From Saccharicrinis sp. (GTDB lineage: Bacteria; Bacteroidota; Bacteroidia; Bacteroidales; Marinilabiliaceae), in assembly GCA_024635555.1 (NCBI GenBank), contig JAGXIO010000012.1:1-42903 (forward strand): a stretch of 42,903 bases of DNA, written 5' to 3'. Of this stretch, positions 10,268 through 20,195 are shown piece after piece. A program made the position numbers and the translations under genes. The notes beneath the pieces were generated by a model. The model saw nothing but the letters and a program-made list of their open reading frames with translations, did no database searches and was not told where the DNA came from. The stretch's first letter is position 1. Each line of letters starts with the position of its first letter.

Positions 10268-13123
10268 TCAGTTTTTTGTCAAACTAATCCAATCTCCTGC
10301 GATGGTATCACCTTCAATAGTTGTACCTATAATCTTCAATGTAATTTCATCAACACTTAAAGGTATATCCAAAGTAAATTCATAAGGAAAGAATGCATCA
10401 ACATGTCGAATCAAAGTGCCGTTTTCATGCTTTTCCAAAAGTTCAACTTTTTTAAATTTTGAGTCGTCATCCCTTAAATAAACGTAAGCTTTGGTCTCTA
10501 ATGAACCGACATTTATTATCATAAAACGTGCATTGCCCACATCAGATTCTTTGTATCCATTTTCCCAGGATGGTAATCTTCCAAGTAATTGATTTTGAAT
10601 ATTGGTCTCCATTTCAACATCTTTTATTTCAAGAACTGTTAATCCATCTTTCGGAACAATAATTTCAATCTCGCCACCTTCCATTCTCAAATGTTCCTGC
10701 TTCTCATTGTCAATCCAAACAACCACTTCATAGCTCTTTTGTGGATCCAAATTCAAAACATGGTTATTGAAAGAAACATCGGTTTTAATCACTTCATCCG
10801 ATTGATTCATGAAAGCAACCAATAAACTTTCATCACCCCGGGCCGATATATAATTAAGCTCAACAGAGGAGGATTTCACTAAATTCTCAGGCATCCACAA
10901 ACTTGCTTTTCTTCCATAAATTTTACCCGGTTTATGGCCATAAAACTTACTTTGAAGATAAGCATACCCTTCTATAAACTCAGATGGAAAGTCTATTGCT
11001 CCCTCCGAACGGACAAACGCGTCAGTAACCAGATAATCTAACAACATAGAAGCCATAGGCAATATATGATTGTAGTGAAATGAATTATAGCCTAGGTCTT
11101 TATGAGGCTTTAAAGGATAATCCTCTGTTTCATAAACCGTGGTACGTCCCGTATTAATATGATATCCGGGAAAGTTCCTATATCTCCCAATTACCGCTGC
11201 TTTTGCAATATCCTCTAAGAATTGATCTCCCGTGTAGTAACCCAACCGAAGCATCCATGGAGCATAATTTGCCATAAAGATGGCCCTATGACCAGTACTT
11301 GTTCCGGATGATTCTGCTGTGAGCCCAACTCCGGAGAGTCTCCATGCAGGAGCAGACTCTTCCTGTACATCCATCTGTGCATGTCCTTTACCGGCCAAAT
11401 AATAATAATGGGGGGCTTTCCCTCCTTTATTCACTAAAACGCTGTCATCAGGAATGACAGGACTCATCCAAGTGAACATTGCATAGTGTCTGGCACCATC
11501 ATGTGCAGCTTCCAAATATTTTTTATCCCCGGTTGCTTCATATAATTCAATCAATCCAATCCAGTCATTGGTGAAACCAGTCCAGAAAAAGAACCCTGGA
11601 GAATGGGGATCATCAAATTCTTGCTGGCGTTCATAAACACGGTTGTTCAGATAATCATCGGCCATAGTTCGAGCCTCAAGCAACCAGGATTCGTCTTCAG
11701 TCGCTTTGTAAATAGCCAAAGCATTCTTCCAGTTACTCCCTTTTTCTTTAACATCCAGATTTCTGATCCTACTTGAATCATACTCTTCTTTAGCCATTTT
11801 TATCAAAAAAGGATTGCTTTTTCCCGTGATATTGTACAGCGCTGTTAATTCGCTAATGGGAGCTATAGGTCCCAACATTTTTCTTGAGGGACTTTGAATC
11901 TTCTGCTCCGGATCAAGACTGAAGAGAAATTTTTGCCTGCTAAGCATGTATTCAATAATGGGATAGGCACGTTCATCATACATTTCTTCACTATCAGTAA
12001 CTAATGCCAATTCAAGTGGATTTAAACTGGAAACGTTTTTTACTGCACCGGGCACATCTGTTGAATATGCACATCCTTTCAAGCTATCTATAAACCATGC
12101 ATAATCACTCAGCGAATAATCAATTATATTTTCAAATGCTGTATTTAAAGATGCAATATCATTTCTTCTATAGTCTGTAAAGCCAAATATATTTTTGGAT
12201 ATATCAGAATAAGCATTTACAAGGCTTGACTGTGACGCGTAAGGCCTTATTTTAAAACTAAAACTTTCGCCCTTTTTCATTTTAGACTCAAAACCTCCAA
12301 GTACGGGGGCAAAAAGCATTGGTTGAGCCATTCCTTTCTTGTTCCTGACAGCCACTCCAAAGCGGCTGTTATCCATAACCGGCAAAGGGGAAAATGGATA
12401 TTCCAGCGGATGAGCTACAACACCATAAGTAATCTTGCCATGCTGTACCAATGTTGTGGGTATTGGAGAGCGAAAAGCCATTGAGAGGAATGATTGCGAG
12501 GGAAACCTTTTTTCCTGCCATAGCAAAGGCTGCCAAATTTCTTCAACATCTTGTAAATCGCAACTCTCAGCCCCTACATAACCTATTGAGAAATAACCGT
12601 TTTCTTTCGGGACAAAACGGATATCAATTGTAGGTTTTTGCTTATTCAAACGTAAAAAAACTTTCAACTTTCCATAATCATTCTCTTGGAAGAATACATC
12701 AAGGCCACCTTCAACCTGTTCAATGGAGTCTATTTCCGGATAGTAAAAATTACCGGCGGCAAATAAATCAGCCGTCCGATTGCTAACATCCCCGCTTAAA
12801 ATAGAATCATCAAATCCGTCCCCTGATTGAGCATTTTGTCTTTTGGTTTCAGAAAGAAGGTTTACTTTTTTTATATCGCCTTGCCAGGTAGGCACATTGT
12901 ATTGAACATTCTCAATACCTGCAGGTCTCATAGCTAAATTAGGATCTTCTTTTGAAAAAAATAAAATAAAATCATGTGAGAAGGTAACAGTATCCTCATT
13001 GGTCTGAAAAACCAGTGTTTTATTTTCTATTTTAAATTTCCCTAAACTTTCTTTATTTTGCTGAAAACTCAACAAGAATATAGAATAAAAAACCGCAAAA
13101 ATTAAAAATACTTTCTTTTTCAT
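10268..13123 (-). CDS. Large secreted protein of unassigned family, probably an alpha-toroid glycosidase
   Basis: The chosen start at 13123 gives 951 residues with a clear signal peptide (MKKKVFLIFAVFYSIFLLSF). An ATG at 13174 would add 17 poorly fitting residues. The N-terminal 330 residues look like a beta-sandwich (FPSQSFLSMAFRSPIPTT, RFGVAVRNKKG). The middle, about 340-720, is helix-rich with tetratricopeptide-like spacing and aromatic clusters (SPGFFFWTGFTNDWIGLIEL, ESSGTSTGHRAIFMANYAPW), as in (alpha/alpha)6 barrels. The C terminus is two further beta domains. I cannot place it in a known GH or PL family. It follows GH97 in the LacI-linked cluster, so a role on the same glycan is likely. 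A copy of its last domain lies directly upstream (13171-13443). Confidence 0.8.
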   Translation of the reverse strand: MKKKVFLIFAVFYSIFLLSFQQNKESLGKFKIENKTLVFQTNEDTVTFSHDFILFFSKEDPNLAMRPAGIENVQYNVPTWQGDIKKVNLLSETKRQNAQSGDGFDDSILSGDVSNRTADLFAAGNFYYPEIDSIEQVEGGLDVFFQENDYGKLKVFLRLNKQKPTIDIRFVPKENGYFSIGYVGAESCDLQDVEEIWQPLLWQEKRFPSQSFLSMAFRSPIPTTLVQHGKITYGVVAHPLEYPFSPLPVMDNSRFGVAVRNKKGMAQPMLFAPVLGGFESKMKKGESFSFKIRPYASQSSLVNAYSDISKNIFGFTDYRRNDIASLNTAFENIIDYSLSDYAWFIDSLKGCAYSTDVPGAVKNVSSLNPLELALVTDSEEMYDERAYPIIEYMLSRQKFLFSLDPEQKIQSPSRKMLGPIAPISELTALYNITGKSNPFLIKMAKEEYDSSRIRNLDVKEKGSNWKNALAIYKATEDESWLLEARTMADDYLNNRVYERQQEFDDPHSPGFFFWTGFTNDWIGLIELYEATGDKKYLEAAHDGARHYAMFTWMSPVIPDDSVLVNKGGKAPHYYYLAGKGHAQMDVQEESAPAWRLSGVGLTAESSGTSTGHRAIFMANYAPWMLRLGYYTGDQFLEDIAKAAVIGRYRNFPGYHINTGRTTVYETEDYPLKPHKDLGYNSFHYNHILPMASMLLDYLVTDAFVRSEGAIDFPSEFIEGYAYLQSKFYGHKPGKIYGRKASLWMPENLVKSSSVELNYISARGDESLLVAFMNQSDEVIKTDVSFNNHVLNLDPQKSYEVVVWIDNEKQEHLRMEGGEIEIIVPKDGLTVLEIKDVEMETNIQNQLLGRLPSWENGYKESDVGNARFMIINVGSLETKAYVYLRDDDSKFKKVELLEKHENGTLIRHVDAFFPYEFTLDIPLSVDEITLKIIGTTIEGDTIAGDWISLTKN

Positions 13124-13170
13124 TTCAGTATAAATTTTAAAATTCTTATTTCCAGCCATTATATGTTTTA

Positions 13171-13443
13171 TCACCGACTAAGTGTGATACTTTCTTCTAT
13201 AAATGAGTTATTGCTCTTGTCAATTATGCCCAATGAAAAAACAAACGACCCGGCATCATCGGCCAAAGGAATACTGAACTCATAAGGATATGAGTTGTCA
13301 GTTAAGGTTATTTTGTCTCCTGATTGATTTTTGTAACTTAATATTGCAGAAGATAATGATTCTTCATTTTCACGTAGATAAACAAAACTGACCGGGGTAG
13401 AAAACCCGATTATCAAAAAAATCACAAGTACATTAATAGAAAT
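13171..13443 (-). pseudogene. C-terminal-domain relic of a second copy of the 951-aa protein
   Basis: About 90 codons are open, from a TAA at 13444-13446 to a stop at 13171, with no good start (GTG at 13425). The residues align with the last 90 or so residues of the downstream protein: SFVYLRENEES versus AYVYLRDDDSK, SYPYEFSIPLADD versus FFPYEFTLDIPLS, and a final EESITLSR versus GDWISLTKN. This is the 3' end of a tandem paralog whose first about 860 codons are gone. An unprocessed small secreted protein is possible but less likely, since the start would split the domain. Confidence 0.7.
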
Positions 13444-13573
13444 TTAATTCATTTTTAACAGCCAGATTCCGTTCATAGTTTTAAGTAATTATTGTAGTAA
13501 TTAATTCTTTTTTACTTACTTGAAGCTTGATAATTCTATGATTTTTAGGAACAGCACTACTATTTACGGAAAC

Positions 13574-15502
13574 TTATTGTTTTTTAAACCATATTACAGC
13601 ACCACCCTTTGCTTTAATATCCAAAGAAAGAATAGTCTTGTTATCACACCTTTTCTCTTCCTTTTTGAATGGAACTGCCGTGCTATATTTGGTTATGTTT
13701 GCTAGTGGGTTTAATCCTTCCAAGTTGATTGGTTCTTCTTTAGCAGCATCAAAAAATAATTCGGCCATATAATTCCCTTCATAAAGAAAGTCACACTCAA
13801 GATTTAGATGTTTAACATCTCCACCATTTAAAATACCAACATACCAGTCATGCCCCTTTCTCCGTGCAATCAAGGCTAATTCGCCGATTTTACTTTCTGG
13901 AAGAACAATTGTTTCATCCCAAACAGAAGGAACTGATTTTATAAAACTCAGAGCCGGTTGAATCTCTTTAGTGTTCAATAAAAATACGGGGTCTTCTGCA
14001 ATGCATTGAAAAGGCGAATAGAAACATACCAAAGTTGCCAATTGGTGGGCCCAAGTTGTTTCGCCAGGGGCAGTAAAAGCTAAGGGTGTATAATCGGCAT
14101 GCCCCGTTACAAAACGCGTGAATGGTAATGCTGCATTGTGCGCAGCAGAAAGTGGTCCCTCTCTCATTTTGTTTAACTCAATTCCACGTATTCCTTCGCG
14201 TGTCATCTCATTTGGGTATGTTCGATACTCCCCTGAGCTCTGCTGGCAGCCATGGAAGTTGACCATTAGTTTTCGTTGGGCAGCCAATCTCAATAATGCC
14301 TCATCGAAATCAATAAGATTTTTGGTTTCACCGTTCATAAAATCAACCTTTATACCAACTGCCCCGGTTTGTTTTATGCTATCAAGAAAAGCAGCCATAA
14401 CAGCCCAATTATTATCAGGAAAATTAATTTCCTTTGAATGCTTCCATAAGAATGCGCTTATTCCTTTCTCTTTTGCGTAATCGCAAAGCTGAGTAGTGGT
14501 TTTCCATTTATTATCCCATCTTTCCCAACCTTCGTCAACCATTGTGTATTCAAAACCCAATTGGGCTGCATTATCAACTATTCGTCTTTCTGCTTCAAAA
14601 GTTGAAGTGTTTCCAGACCACCAATACCAGGCTGCTTTTCCTGGTTTAATCCAACTAATATCTGTAAATAATTTTTCGTCAGGTTTAGGATTTAACGATG
14701 GAACTAAGGTATTATTCACTAGCTGGTTTAAATCATCTGCCAATAGAATACAACGCCAAGGTGTTACAATTTCACCTTCTACTTCAAATCCTTTTGCCCC
14801 TTCTGTAAAATTCGCTCTAAATATATTATTACCAATTGCTTTTAAGCGCATTCCGCTATAATTAAACAATGCGGCTTCAGCCAATAAAGCATAACCACCA
14901 TTGGGCAACTCACATGTTAAAGTTAACCCCTGAACCGGACCCATTTTCGAGATGGTCGGCATTTGTGAAATATCTGCCGAAAGCCATTCCCCTGCATAAG
15001 ATTTCAATTTCCAATGGTTATTACGTTCAAAGTACCAAACTTTGGTATTGTCAGGAAGCTTAAATGAACTTTTTTCACCGTATATTTTGTTTTTCCCCTC
15101 CATGGGAATTACATATCGATAAGCAACACCTTTATCTGAAATATGGAACTCGACAAACCATTTAAAATTATCATTTTCCAAAATTTGAAATTTTGAAATT
15201 TTGCCTCGAAAATTAGTTTTGCTTTTAACTCCGAAAAGGGAGTAATCGAATTCTTGTATAGTAGTTCCTATATGTTTAATTTCCGAATTTGAACCCAATA
15301 TTTCTTTATTTATGTTAATACCTAATAAAGAGGTATCAATAATTGCCTGTCCATTATTCTTAACCAGATATGCCAATTGGTTATTATCCAATTTCATAAT
15401 CCGTGCTTCAACTCCTTTATTTTTTAAAATAAATACTGAATTATTGCTGTTGCAGCCAAGAATAAACAGAAGGCTAACAATTTGAATCAGTTGCATTTTC
15501 AT
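13574..15502 (-). CDS. GH97 glycoside hydrolase, retaining alpha-galactosidase type, lipoprotein
   Basis: This 642-residue protein has the GH97 layout: N-terminal beta-super-sandwich (about 20-275), TIM barrel (about 285-560) and short C-terminal beta domain. Visible motifs are KAAWYWWSGNTSTF (289-302), YTMVDEGWERW (319-329), GIKVDFMNGE (383-392) and VNFHGCQQSSGEYRTYPN (414-431). Asp387 in KVDFMNGE sits where the nucleophile of retaining GH97 alpha-galactosidases lies; inverting SusB-type alpha-glucosidases use glutamates elsewhere. The leader ends at Cys17 (ILGC), suggesting a periplasmic or outer-membrane lipoprotein. It lies between GH2 and the unassigned 951-aa protein in the LacI-linked cluster. 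Confidence 0.92.
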   Translation of the reverse strand: MKMQLIQIVSLLFILGCNSNNSVFILKNKGVEARIMKLDNNQLAYLVKNNGQAIIDTSLLGININKEILGSNSEIKHIGTTIQEFDYSLFGVKSKTNFRGKISKFQILENDNFKWFVEFHISDKGVAYRYVIPMEGKNKIYGEKSSFKLPDNTKVWYFERNNHWKLKSYAGEWLSADISQMPTISKMGPVQGLTLTCELPNGGYALLAEAALFNYSGMRLKAIGNNIFRANFTEGAKGFEVEGEIVTPWRCILLADDLNQLVNNTLVPSLNPKPDEKLFTDISWIKPGKAAWYWWSGNTSTFEAERRIVDNAAQLGFEYTMVDEGWERWDNKWKTTTQLCDYAKEKGISAFLWKHSKEINFPDNNWAVMAAFLDSIKQTGAVGIKVDFMNGETKNLIDFDEALLRLAAQRKLMVNFHGCQQSSGEYRTYPNEMTREGIRGIELNKMREGPLSAAHNAALPFTRFVTGHADYTPLAFTAPGETTWAHQLATLVCFYSPFQCIAEDPVFLLNTKEIQPALSFIKSVPSVWDETIVLPESKIGELALIARRKGHDWYVGILNGGDVKHLNLECDFLYEGNYMAELFFDAAKEEPINLEGLNPLANITKYSTAVPFKKEEKRCDNKTILSLDIKAKGGAVIWFKKQ

Positions 15503-15556
15503 CTTTTTCTGTTGACAATATTAAAAAATCGACCTTTTTGAAATCCACAAAATATT

Positions 15557-15688
15557 TTACCTAACGCTATAATTGTGTCCTTCGGTTATTTCAAATTCAA
15601 TGTAATTATTTTTAACCAATAAAAGGCCGGGAAAAACCCGAGTAACAGATAAATGCACCTCTCCGAATGCCTCCTTTGTGAGCAAGGG
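15557..15688 (-). pseudogene. Possible 3'-terminal relic of an unknown gene
   Basis: Forty-three codons ending in TAA read TKEAFGEVHLSVTRVFPG, then LLLVKNNYIEFEITEGHNYS. The balanced composition and the alternating hydrophobic pattern look protein-like. It lies in the gap between the GH2 and GH97 genes, in their orientation, with no start codon. Other relics of this kind occur at several gene borders here, which is the main reason to report it. It may still be chance. Confidence 0.3.
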
Positions 15689-15714
15689 CGTTTTATGCCT
15701 ACAGCGACCAATTA

Positions 15715-17787
15715 TCAGGAAATGGTTTCGCGATAAACTTCAGACCATTCTCCTGCAACACCATCTGATATTCTTCTGATTCGAAACGAATATTCACCCG
15801 GCTGTAAATTATATACTTTTGCTGCTCCCCGTAAACCAATAATTTGTACTGTTTGCGGGTTCTCATCTTCTCGTTTATATTCAATCTCGTAATTATCAGA
15901 AATGTCAATTACAGAAAACCCAACCATACAGCTTTTTTCCAACGGAACGACCGCCCAAATGGTTGGAACAGTTGCTGAAAATCCATCCGGCACATCGGCC
16001 ATTGCTGAAAGTTCACTAAACTGAGTTGCCGAAGAATATAGTTGCTGAATCTCTTTAGCCGCTTTTTTGGGTTGGCGCCAAAGATTATAAACGCCCCAGG
16101 TACGCGCTTGTCCAACCGGAGTACCTCTGTAATTACTGCGATAATCATTGTAAGTCCAAAGCGACGAACCCACCACATAGTCGAGTTCTTCCAGATTTTT
16201 TATCTCTTTTTTTAAGGATTCTACCAATCCCGATTCTGAAAGATCCTCACCTAATTGACCTTTCCCTATTTCGGTCAGAAAAATGGGTTTATCTGGCCAA
16301 ACAGCATGAGCTTTTTTTGCCTGATTCGAAGCATTTCCATAGCTGTTGAAGCAAACGATGTCACAAACATCAGCAGGATCTATACCTATTTTATCCGCAT
16401 TACGAAGTGTATAACTGGCATACGTTTTTAGCCTGGTGGTATCCAATGACTTAACATGGGCAATCATGGTTTCAACAAAACGGTAGATGCGGGGACTCAT
16501 TTTCGCGCCTTCCTGTTCTTTATCAGCTAATTCGTTGGCAACCGACCACCCAATAATAGAAGGGTGATTGTAATCTCTGGTAATCATTTCAGTCAACCAT
16601 TGTTTCGTTAAAGGATTATCAGGATGTGCCTGCGGATCCCCCTTGCCCCAAACAGGAATTTCCTCAATGAGCAACATGCCCACCTCGTCGCAATAATCCA
16701 GTAAATTGGTGGCTTGAGGGCAATGCATGATCCGGGTAAAATTACACCCCATGGCTTTCATGGCATCAATATCGAATTTAACCAGATGGTCCGGTTCTGT
16801 TTGCCCGTAAGCCCAATGGTCGGAAACCCTGTTAAACCCATTAAAGTGAATTTCCTTTCCGTTCAACAACACTTTTGTACCTTGTGTCTCAATTTTTCGT
16901 ATGCCAAAACGGTTCTCAATTTTGTGTACTATTAAACTTTCAGTTGCCTCAATGGAAGTATTCATTTGGTAAAGATTGGGATTTTCAACGTCCCACAGTT
17001 TTACTTTTTCAGGTTGAAGAGTGAAGGTTATGTGCTCAATCTTTTCGCTGTTTGCATCAACTGTTACTCTTTTTTCTGTATTGATATTCAACGTTGTTCC
17101 TTCTGAAAAATTCTCAACAAATGATTTTAATGTTCCTGTAAATTCCTGATCTGAATAGTTCCTTATTTTAACAGCAACAGAAACAGAAGCACTTCCATCT
17201 TCGAAATCAGGTTCGGAAGTAATTTGTTGTGTTACAATTTGCTGATGATTATTTCGCTCCAATTTAACTTCGCGACTGATACCACCCCAGTTCCACCATG
17301 CTCCCCTTTGGTATTCGTTATTTGCAGAGAGGGCGACCATATTGGTTTTTCCAAGCTGAACAATTCCTGTGACATCGAACTCAAAAGGCGTATAACCACC
17401 AACATGTTTGCCCAGGTATTGACCATTTAGCCATACTTCGGAGGTCTGATTAACCGCACCGAAACAGAGCCTGATGATGCTGCCGTCCCAATTGGATGGG
17501 ACTTTAAATTCTTTTCGATAATATCCTGTACCTACAAAATTGGCATAATCATTTTCAGTATCCCAATTCCCTGGCACCGTTAATTCATCCCAATCTGTTG
17601 CCGGATATTTGGGCTGGCACCAATCCATGTCTTCTGATACGGTAGAATCGACAGTAAATAGCCATTGTCCGTTGAGCGACGACTTCTCGCTACCACTTTT
17701 TTCAAATTCAGCTGAATTCTTTACAACTGATTGATTGCTTGCTGCAAGACTAAACCCCAGCAAGAAAATTGAATAAAGGAATTTCAT
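15715..17787 (-). CDS. GH2 enzyme of the beta-glucuronidase/beta-galactosidase type
   Basis: This 690-residue protein has a signal peptide (1-16), jelly-roll domain (about 35-180; GYYRKEFKVPSNWDG and AWWNWGGISREV), Ig-like domain (about 185-295), TIM barrel (300-600) and a C-terminal fibronectin-like region with LQPGEYSFRIRRISDGVAGEW. Acid/base Glu419 (WSVANELADK) and nucleophile Glu506 (IFLTEIGKG) are in place. It lacks the LacZ Bgal_small domain. The shorter layout and the TEIG nucleophile context resemble beta-glucuronidase-like GH2 members, so a uronic-acid substrate is plausible but not proven. It follows the FAD oxidoreductase gene by about 130 bases, a gap that also holds a gene relic. 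Confidence 0.9.
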   Translation of the reverse strand: MKFLYSIFLLGFSLAASNQSVVKNSAEFEKSGSEKSSLNGQWLFTVDSTVSEDMDWCQPKYPATDWDELTVPGNWDTENDYANFVGTGYYRKEFKVPSNWDGSIIRLCFGAVNQTSEVWLNGQYLGKHVGGYTPFEFDVTGIVQLGKTNMVALSANNEYQRGAWWNWGGISREVKLERNNHQQIVTQQITSEPDFEDGSASVSVAVKIRNYSDQEFTGTLKSFVENFSEGTTLNINTEKRVTVDANSEKIEHITFTLQPEKVKLWDVENPNLYQMNTSIEATESLIVHKIENRFGIRKIETQGTKVLLNGKEIHFNGFNRVSDHWAYGQTEPDHLVKFDIDAMKAMGCNFTRIMHCPQATNLLDYCDEVGMLLIEEIPVWGKGDPQAHPDNPLTKQWLTEMITRDYNHPSIIGWSVANELADKEQEGAKMSPRIYRFVETMIAHVKSLDTTRLKTYASYTLRNADKIGIDPADVCDIVCFNSYGNASNQAKKAHAVWPDKPIFLTEIGKGQLGEDLSESGLVESLKKEIKNLEELDYVVGSSLWTYNDYRSNYRGTPVGQARTWGVYNLWRQPKKAAKEIQQLYSSATQFSELSAMADVPDGFSATVPTIWAVVPLEKSCMVGFSVIDISDNYEIEYKREDENPQTVQIIGLRGAAKVYNLQPGEYSFRIRRISDGVAGEWSEVYRETIS

Positions 17788-17808
17788 TTCGGTTATTTTT
17801 TTATTTAT

Positions 17809-17913
17809 TCATAAAACATTTTCATAAACTCTAACATAGTCCACATAAGACTTATCCACACCGCCATTTTGCATAAAATCATTTTTGCGTATATCCCCGT
17901 CCGACCGCTTGTC
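17809..17913 (-). pseudogene. 3'-terminal relic ending like a GH16/LamG-fold protein
   Basis: Thirty-four codons end in TGA and read DKRSDGDIRKNDFMQNGG followed by VDKSYVDYVRVYENVL. The terminal VDYVRVYE pattern is the classic last strand of family GH16 and related concanavalin-like folds. The relic starts within a few bases of the stop of the FAD oxidoreductase gene (17918) and ends 22 bases before the GH2 start. Only the 3' end of a lost gene therefore remains between them. Confidence 0.55.
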
Positions 17914-17917
17914 TTTG

Positions 17918-20194
17918 TTAACAAATAGAAATTTTAAAAACAGCAACAGGGGCTCCGGAGCCATTTGTTTCCAGTTCGATATTTAATTTGGAGGTAACCA
18001 GAGAATTCGGAAATCTTATATGTCCAATTGTCTGATGGTTATCTTGCTCTTCATATACCAATTGATCATCAGCATAAACCCGAAAAGCCGTAACACAAAA
18101 TGGAATGACGTCTTCAGGATGTTGCATTAAAACAGACTCTAAGGCATTGTCGTAATCCGTATCAAAAAACAGTTTTATTTCAGATATTAACTGTTTATTG
18201 TCCCATTGAATACTTAAACCTGGTTGAGCATCGTCCAACGCTGCCGCCCATGCATTGGTTTTTTTGTAGGGACGTACGTAAGCATTTTTCAGGTTTTCAG
18301 TTTCGAATAAATTCAATGGCGGAGAAACTGAAAATGCCAAATTGTGACCCTCCGGGCGCCTTTTGGGAATCCAGAATTCAAATGAATCAATTCCGCTATC
18401 CTCAGGAGGGGTTTGTAGCCCCGTGTTGTTAACGGCCTTGTTTTCTCCATTAAAGACACTAAGTATTCCTGTCATTCTCTGTTCAGAACATAAAATACTG
18501 ACAACTTCATTCTGAAGAAATGTGATAAATGCGTACTGGTCTTCTGGAAGCTCCGATTCAAAAACTACTGTAATGGTTTGTTCACCTTTTGTCAATTCAA
18601 GTTTTTTACTTTCGACAATTACATCCGGCGTGTAATTTCCAATGCGTGATGATGTTCTAAGATCCAATTGAACAGAGGTGTCTTCAAGGGCATTCAACTG
18701 AAATGAAAAAGCATAGGACGTTTTCTTCTCCAGGGGTAATAATTGAGCTACACCCACATCAAGCTTGAGCCAGGGGCCATTCGCCGGAAGTCTTTCCAAT
18801 TGAAATTCACTTGAAACCTTGATTGTAGCATGTTTGAATAAATCCCCCTTTTGCTCAAGTGGTACCTCATGAATACTCTGCCCTGTGTAATTCAAGCGTT
18901 GTTGGATCTCACGGATACTCACCTCGTCAATTATCTTTGCAGGCATCTTTTGTTCTTCAATACACTGTTTGGCCGCCATTGCAACAGCCTGTCCACCAAA
19001 TGCACAGGTTGCCATAACCCGTGTTGACCCAAATGCCACGTGAGAAGCACTGATTATCCTCCCTGCAAAAAATAAATTATCAATATCCTTACTTATATAG
19101 CTCCTCAAAGGGATTTGATAAACGCCTTTTGAATGGTATTGAACGCAACTCGGCAAATCGCTATAGACCCCATCAGCCGGATGAAGATCTAAAGCCCAAC
19201 CACCAAACGCAACTGCATCGTAGAACTTTTTTTGATCCACGATGTCTTGCTGTTTCATCATGTATAGCCCTTCAAACCTTCGACTTTCTCTTTTTCCGGG
19301 TATTGTTCCGACCCATTCAAGGGTTAGATTTTCAACATCTTCATATTCTCCGGAGTTTTTTATATGATTCCAAATTCCGTAAACGACCTTCCATAATTCC
19401 CATTTGATCTCTTCTGTTTCGTAAATAGTGTCGCGTCGCCCTCCAAATTCGACCCACCAAAAACGGCATCCCTGGTCATCTTTACTTATGATCTTGTATC
19501 TGGAAAGTTCCTTTATGTTTTTTAAAGCATAAGAAGGAGCCACATATTTAACAGCATGGTCTGTTTTTTTGCTATAAAAATAGAGTGAGTGTCCTAATAG
19601 CTCTCCGAAAGACTCCTCAGGGGCAAACATTTCACCAAATTCATCTTTAGTTTCTGCGCCCATTCTAAAGGATGCTCCTGAGAGGAAACCAACTATTCCA
19701 TCCCCTGAAGCATCGCAAAACAAAGGGGCAGAAATAGTATATTCAGTTGAGTTTTGGCTACAAAATGCCTTGACGGAATCAATTTCCCGTGCATTTTTTT
19801 TACTTACCTCATAAACCACTGTGTTTAGCAACAAAGTGATATTCGATTCTTCTTTTACTTTTTCCAGGATAATGGTATCCAGTATTAAGGGATTGCCTTC
19901 TTTGTTGCGGTATAGGTTTTCAATCAGAATTTCATCTATCACACCGCCCTCCCTTGACCAGCGGTTGTTATTTCCCATGTGTGATGTAGCTCCAAGTATC
20001 CACAACCTTACTTCACTGGAAGCATTTCCACCCAGCACTGGCCGGTCCTGCACAAGTACGACCCGCAGACCTTCGCGAGCCGCAGTTATGGCCGCACATG
20101 TACCAGCCAAACCTCCCCCGGCAATAACCAAATCAGGACTAAGGTGTAGATTTCTATTCTCCCGGCCTTTATCTCTATATTCTTCTAACAACAT
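17918..20194 (-). CDS. FAD-dependent oxidoreductase with C-terminal beta-sandwich
   Basis: This 758-residue protein has no signal peptide and is probably cytoplasmic. An N-terminal dinucleotide-binding fold is clear: DLVIAGGGLAGTCAAITAAR (21-40) with G26-x-G28-x-x-G31, then RPVLGGNASSEVR, and later a second FAD contact region (NLFFAGRIISASHVAFGSTR). It matches the PF12831-type FAD oxidoreductases common in Bacteroidota and Planctomycetota glycan loci, whose substrates are mostly unknown. About 300 C-terminal residues (from about 450) look like beta-sandwich modules. The start is one base after the stop of the symporter gene, so the two are co-translated and probably handle the same imported compound. 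Its reaction cannot be inferred from the sequence. Confidence 0.85.
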   Translation of the reverse strand: MLLEEYRDKGRENRNLHLSPDLVIAGGGLAGTCAAITAAREGLRVVLVQDRPVLGGNASSEVRLWILGATSHMGNNNRWSREGGVIDEILIENLYRNKEGNPLILDTIILEKVKEESNITLLLNTVVYEVSKKNAREIDSVKAFCSQNSTEYTISAPLFCDASGDGIVGFLSGASFRMGAETKDEFGEMFAPEESFGELLGHSLYFYSKKTDHAVKYVAPSYALKNIKELSRYKIISKDDQGCRFWWVEFGGRRDTIYETEEIKWELWKVVYGIWNHIKNSGEYEDVENLTLEWVGTIPGKRESRRFEGLYMMKQQDIVDQKKFYDAVAFGGWALDLHPADGVYSDLPSCVQYHSKGVYQIPLRSYISKDIDNLFFAGRIISASHVAFGSTRVMATCAFGGQAVAMAAKQCIEEQKMPAKIIDEVSIREIQQRLNYTGQSIHEVPLEQKGDLFKHATIKVSSEFQLERLPANGPWLKLDVGVAQLLPLEKKTSYAFSFQLNALEDTSVQLDLRTSSRIGNYTPDVIVESKKLELTKGEQTITVVFESELPEDQYAFITFLQNEVVSILCSEQRMTGILSVFNGENKAVNNTGLQTPPEDSGIDSFEFWIPKRRPEGHNLAFSVSPPLNLFETENLKNAYVRPYKKTNAWAAALDDAQPGLSIQWDNKQLISEIKLFFDTDYDNALESVLMQHPEDVIPFCVTAFRVYADDQLVYEEQDNHQTIGHIRFPNSLVTSKLNIELETNGSGAPVAVFKISIC

Positions 20195-20195
20195 A

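Noticed and set aside
15699-15908. 69-codon minus-strand frame overlapping the GH2 3' end
   Set aside because: It is an out-of-frame shadow of the GH2 gene's C-terminal region.
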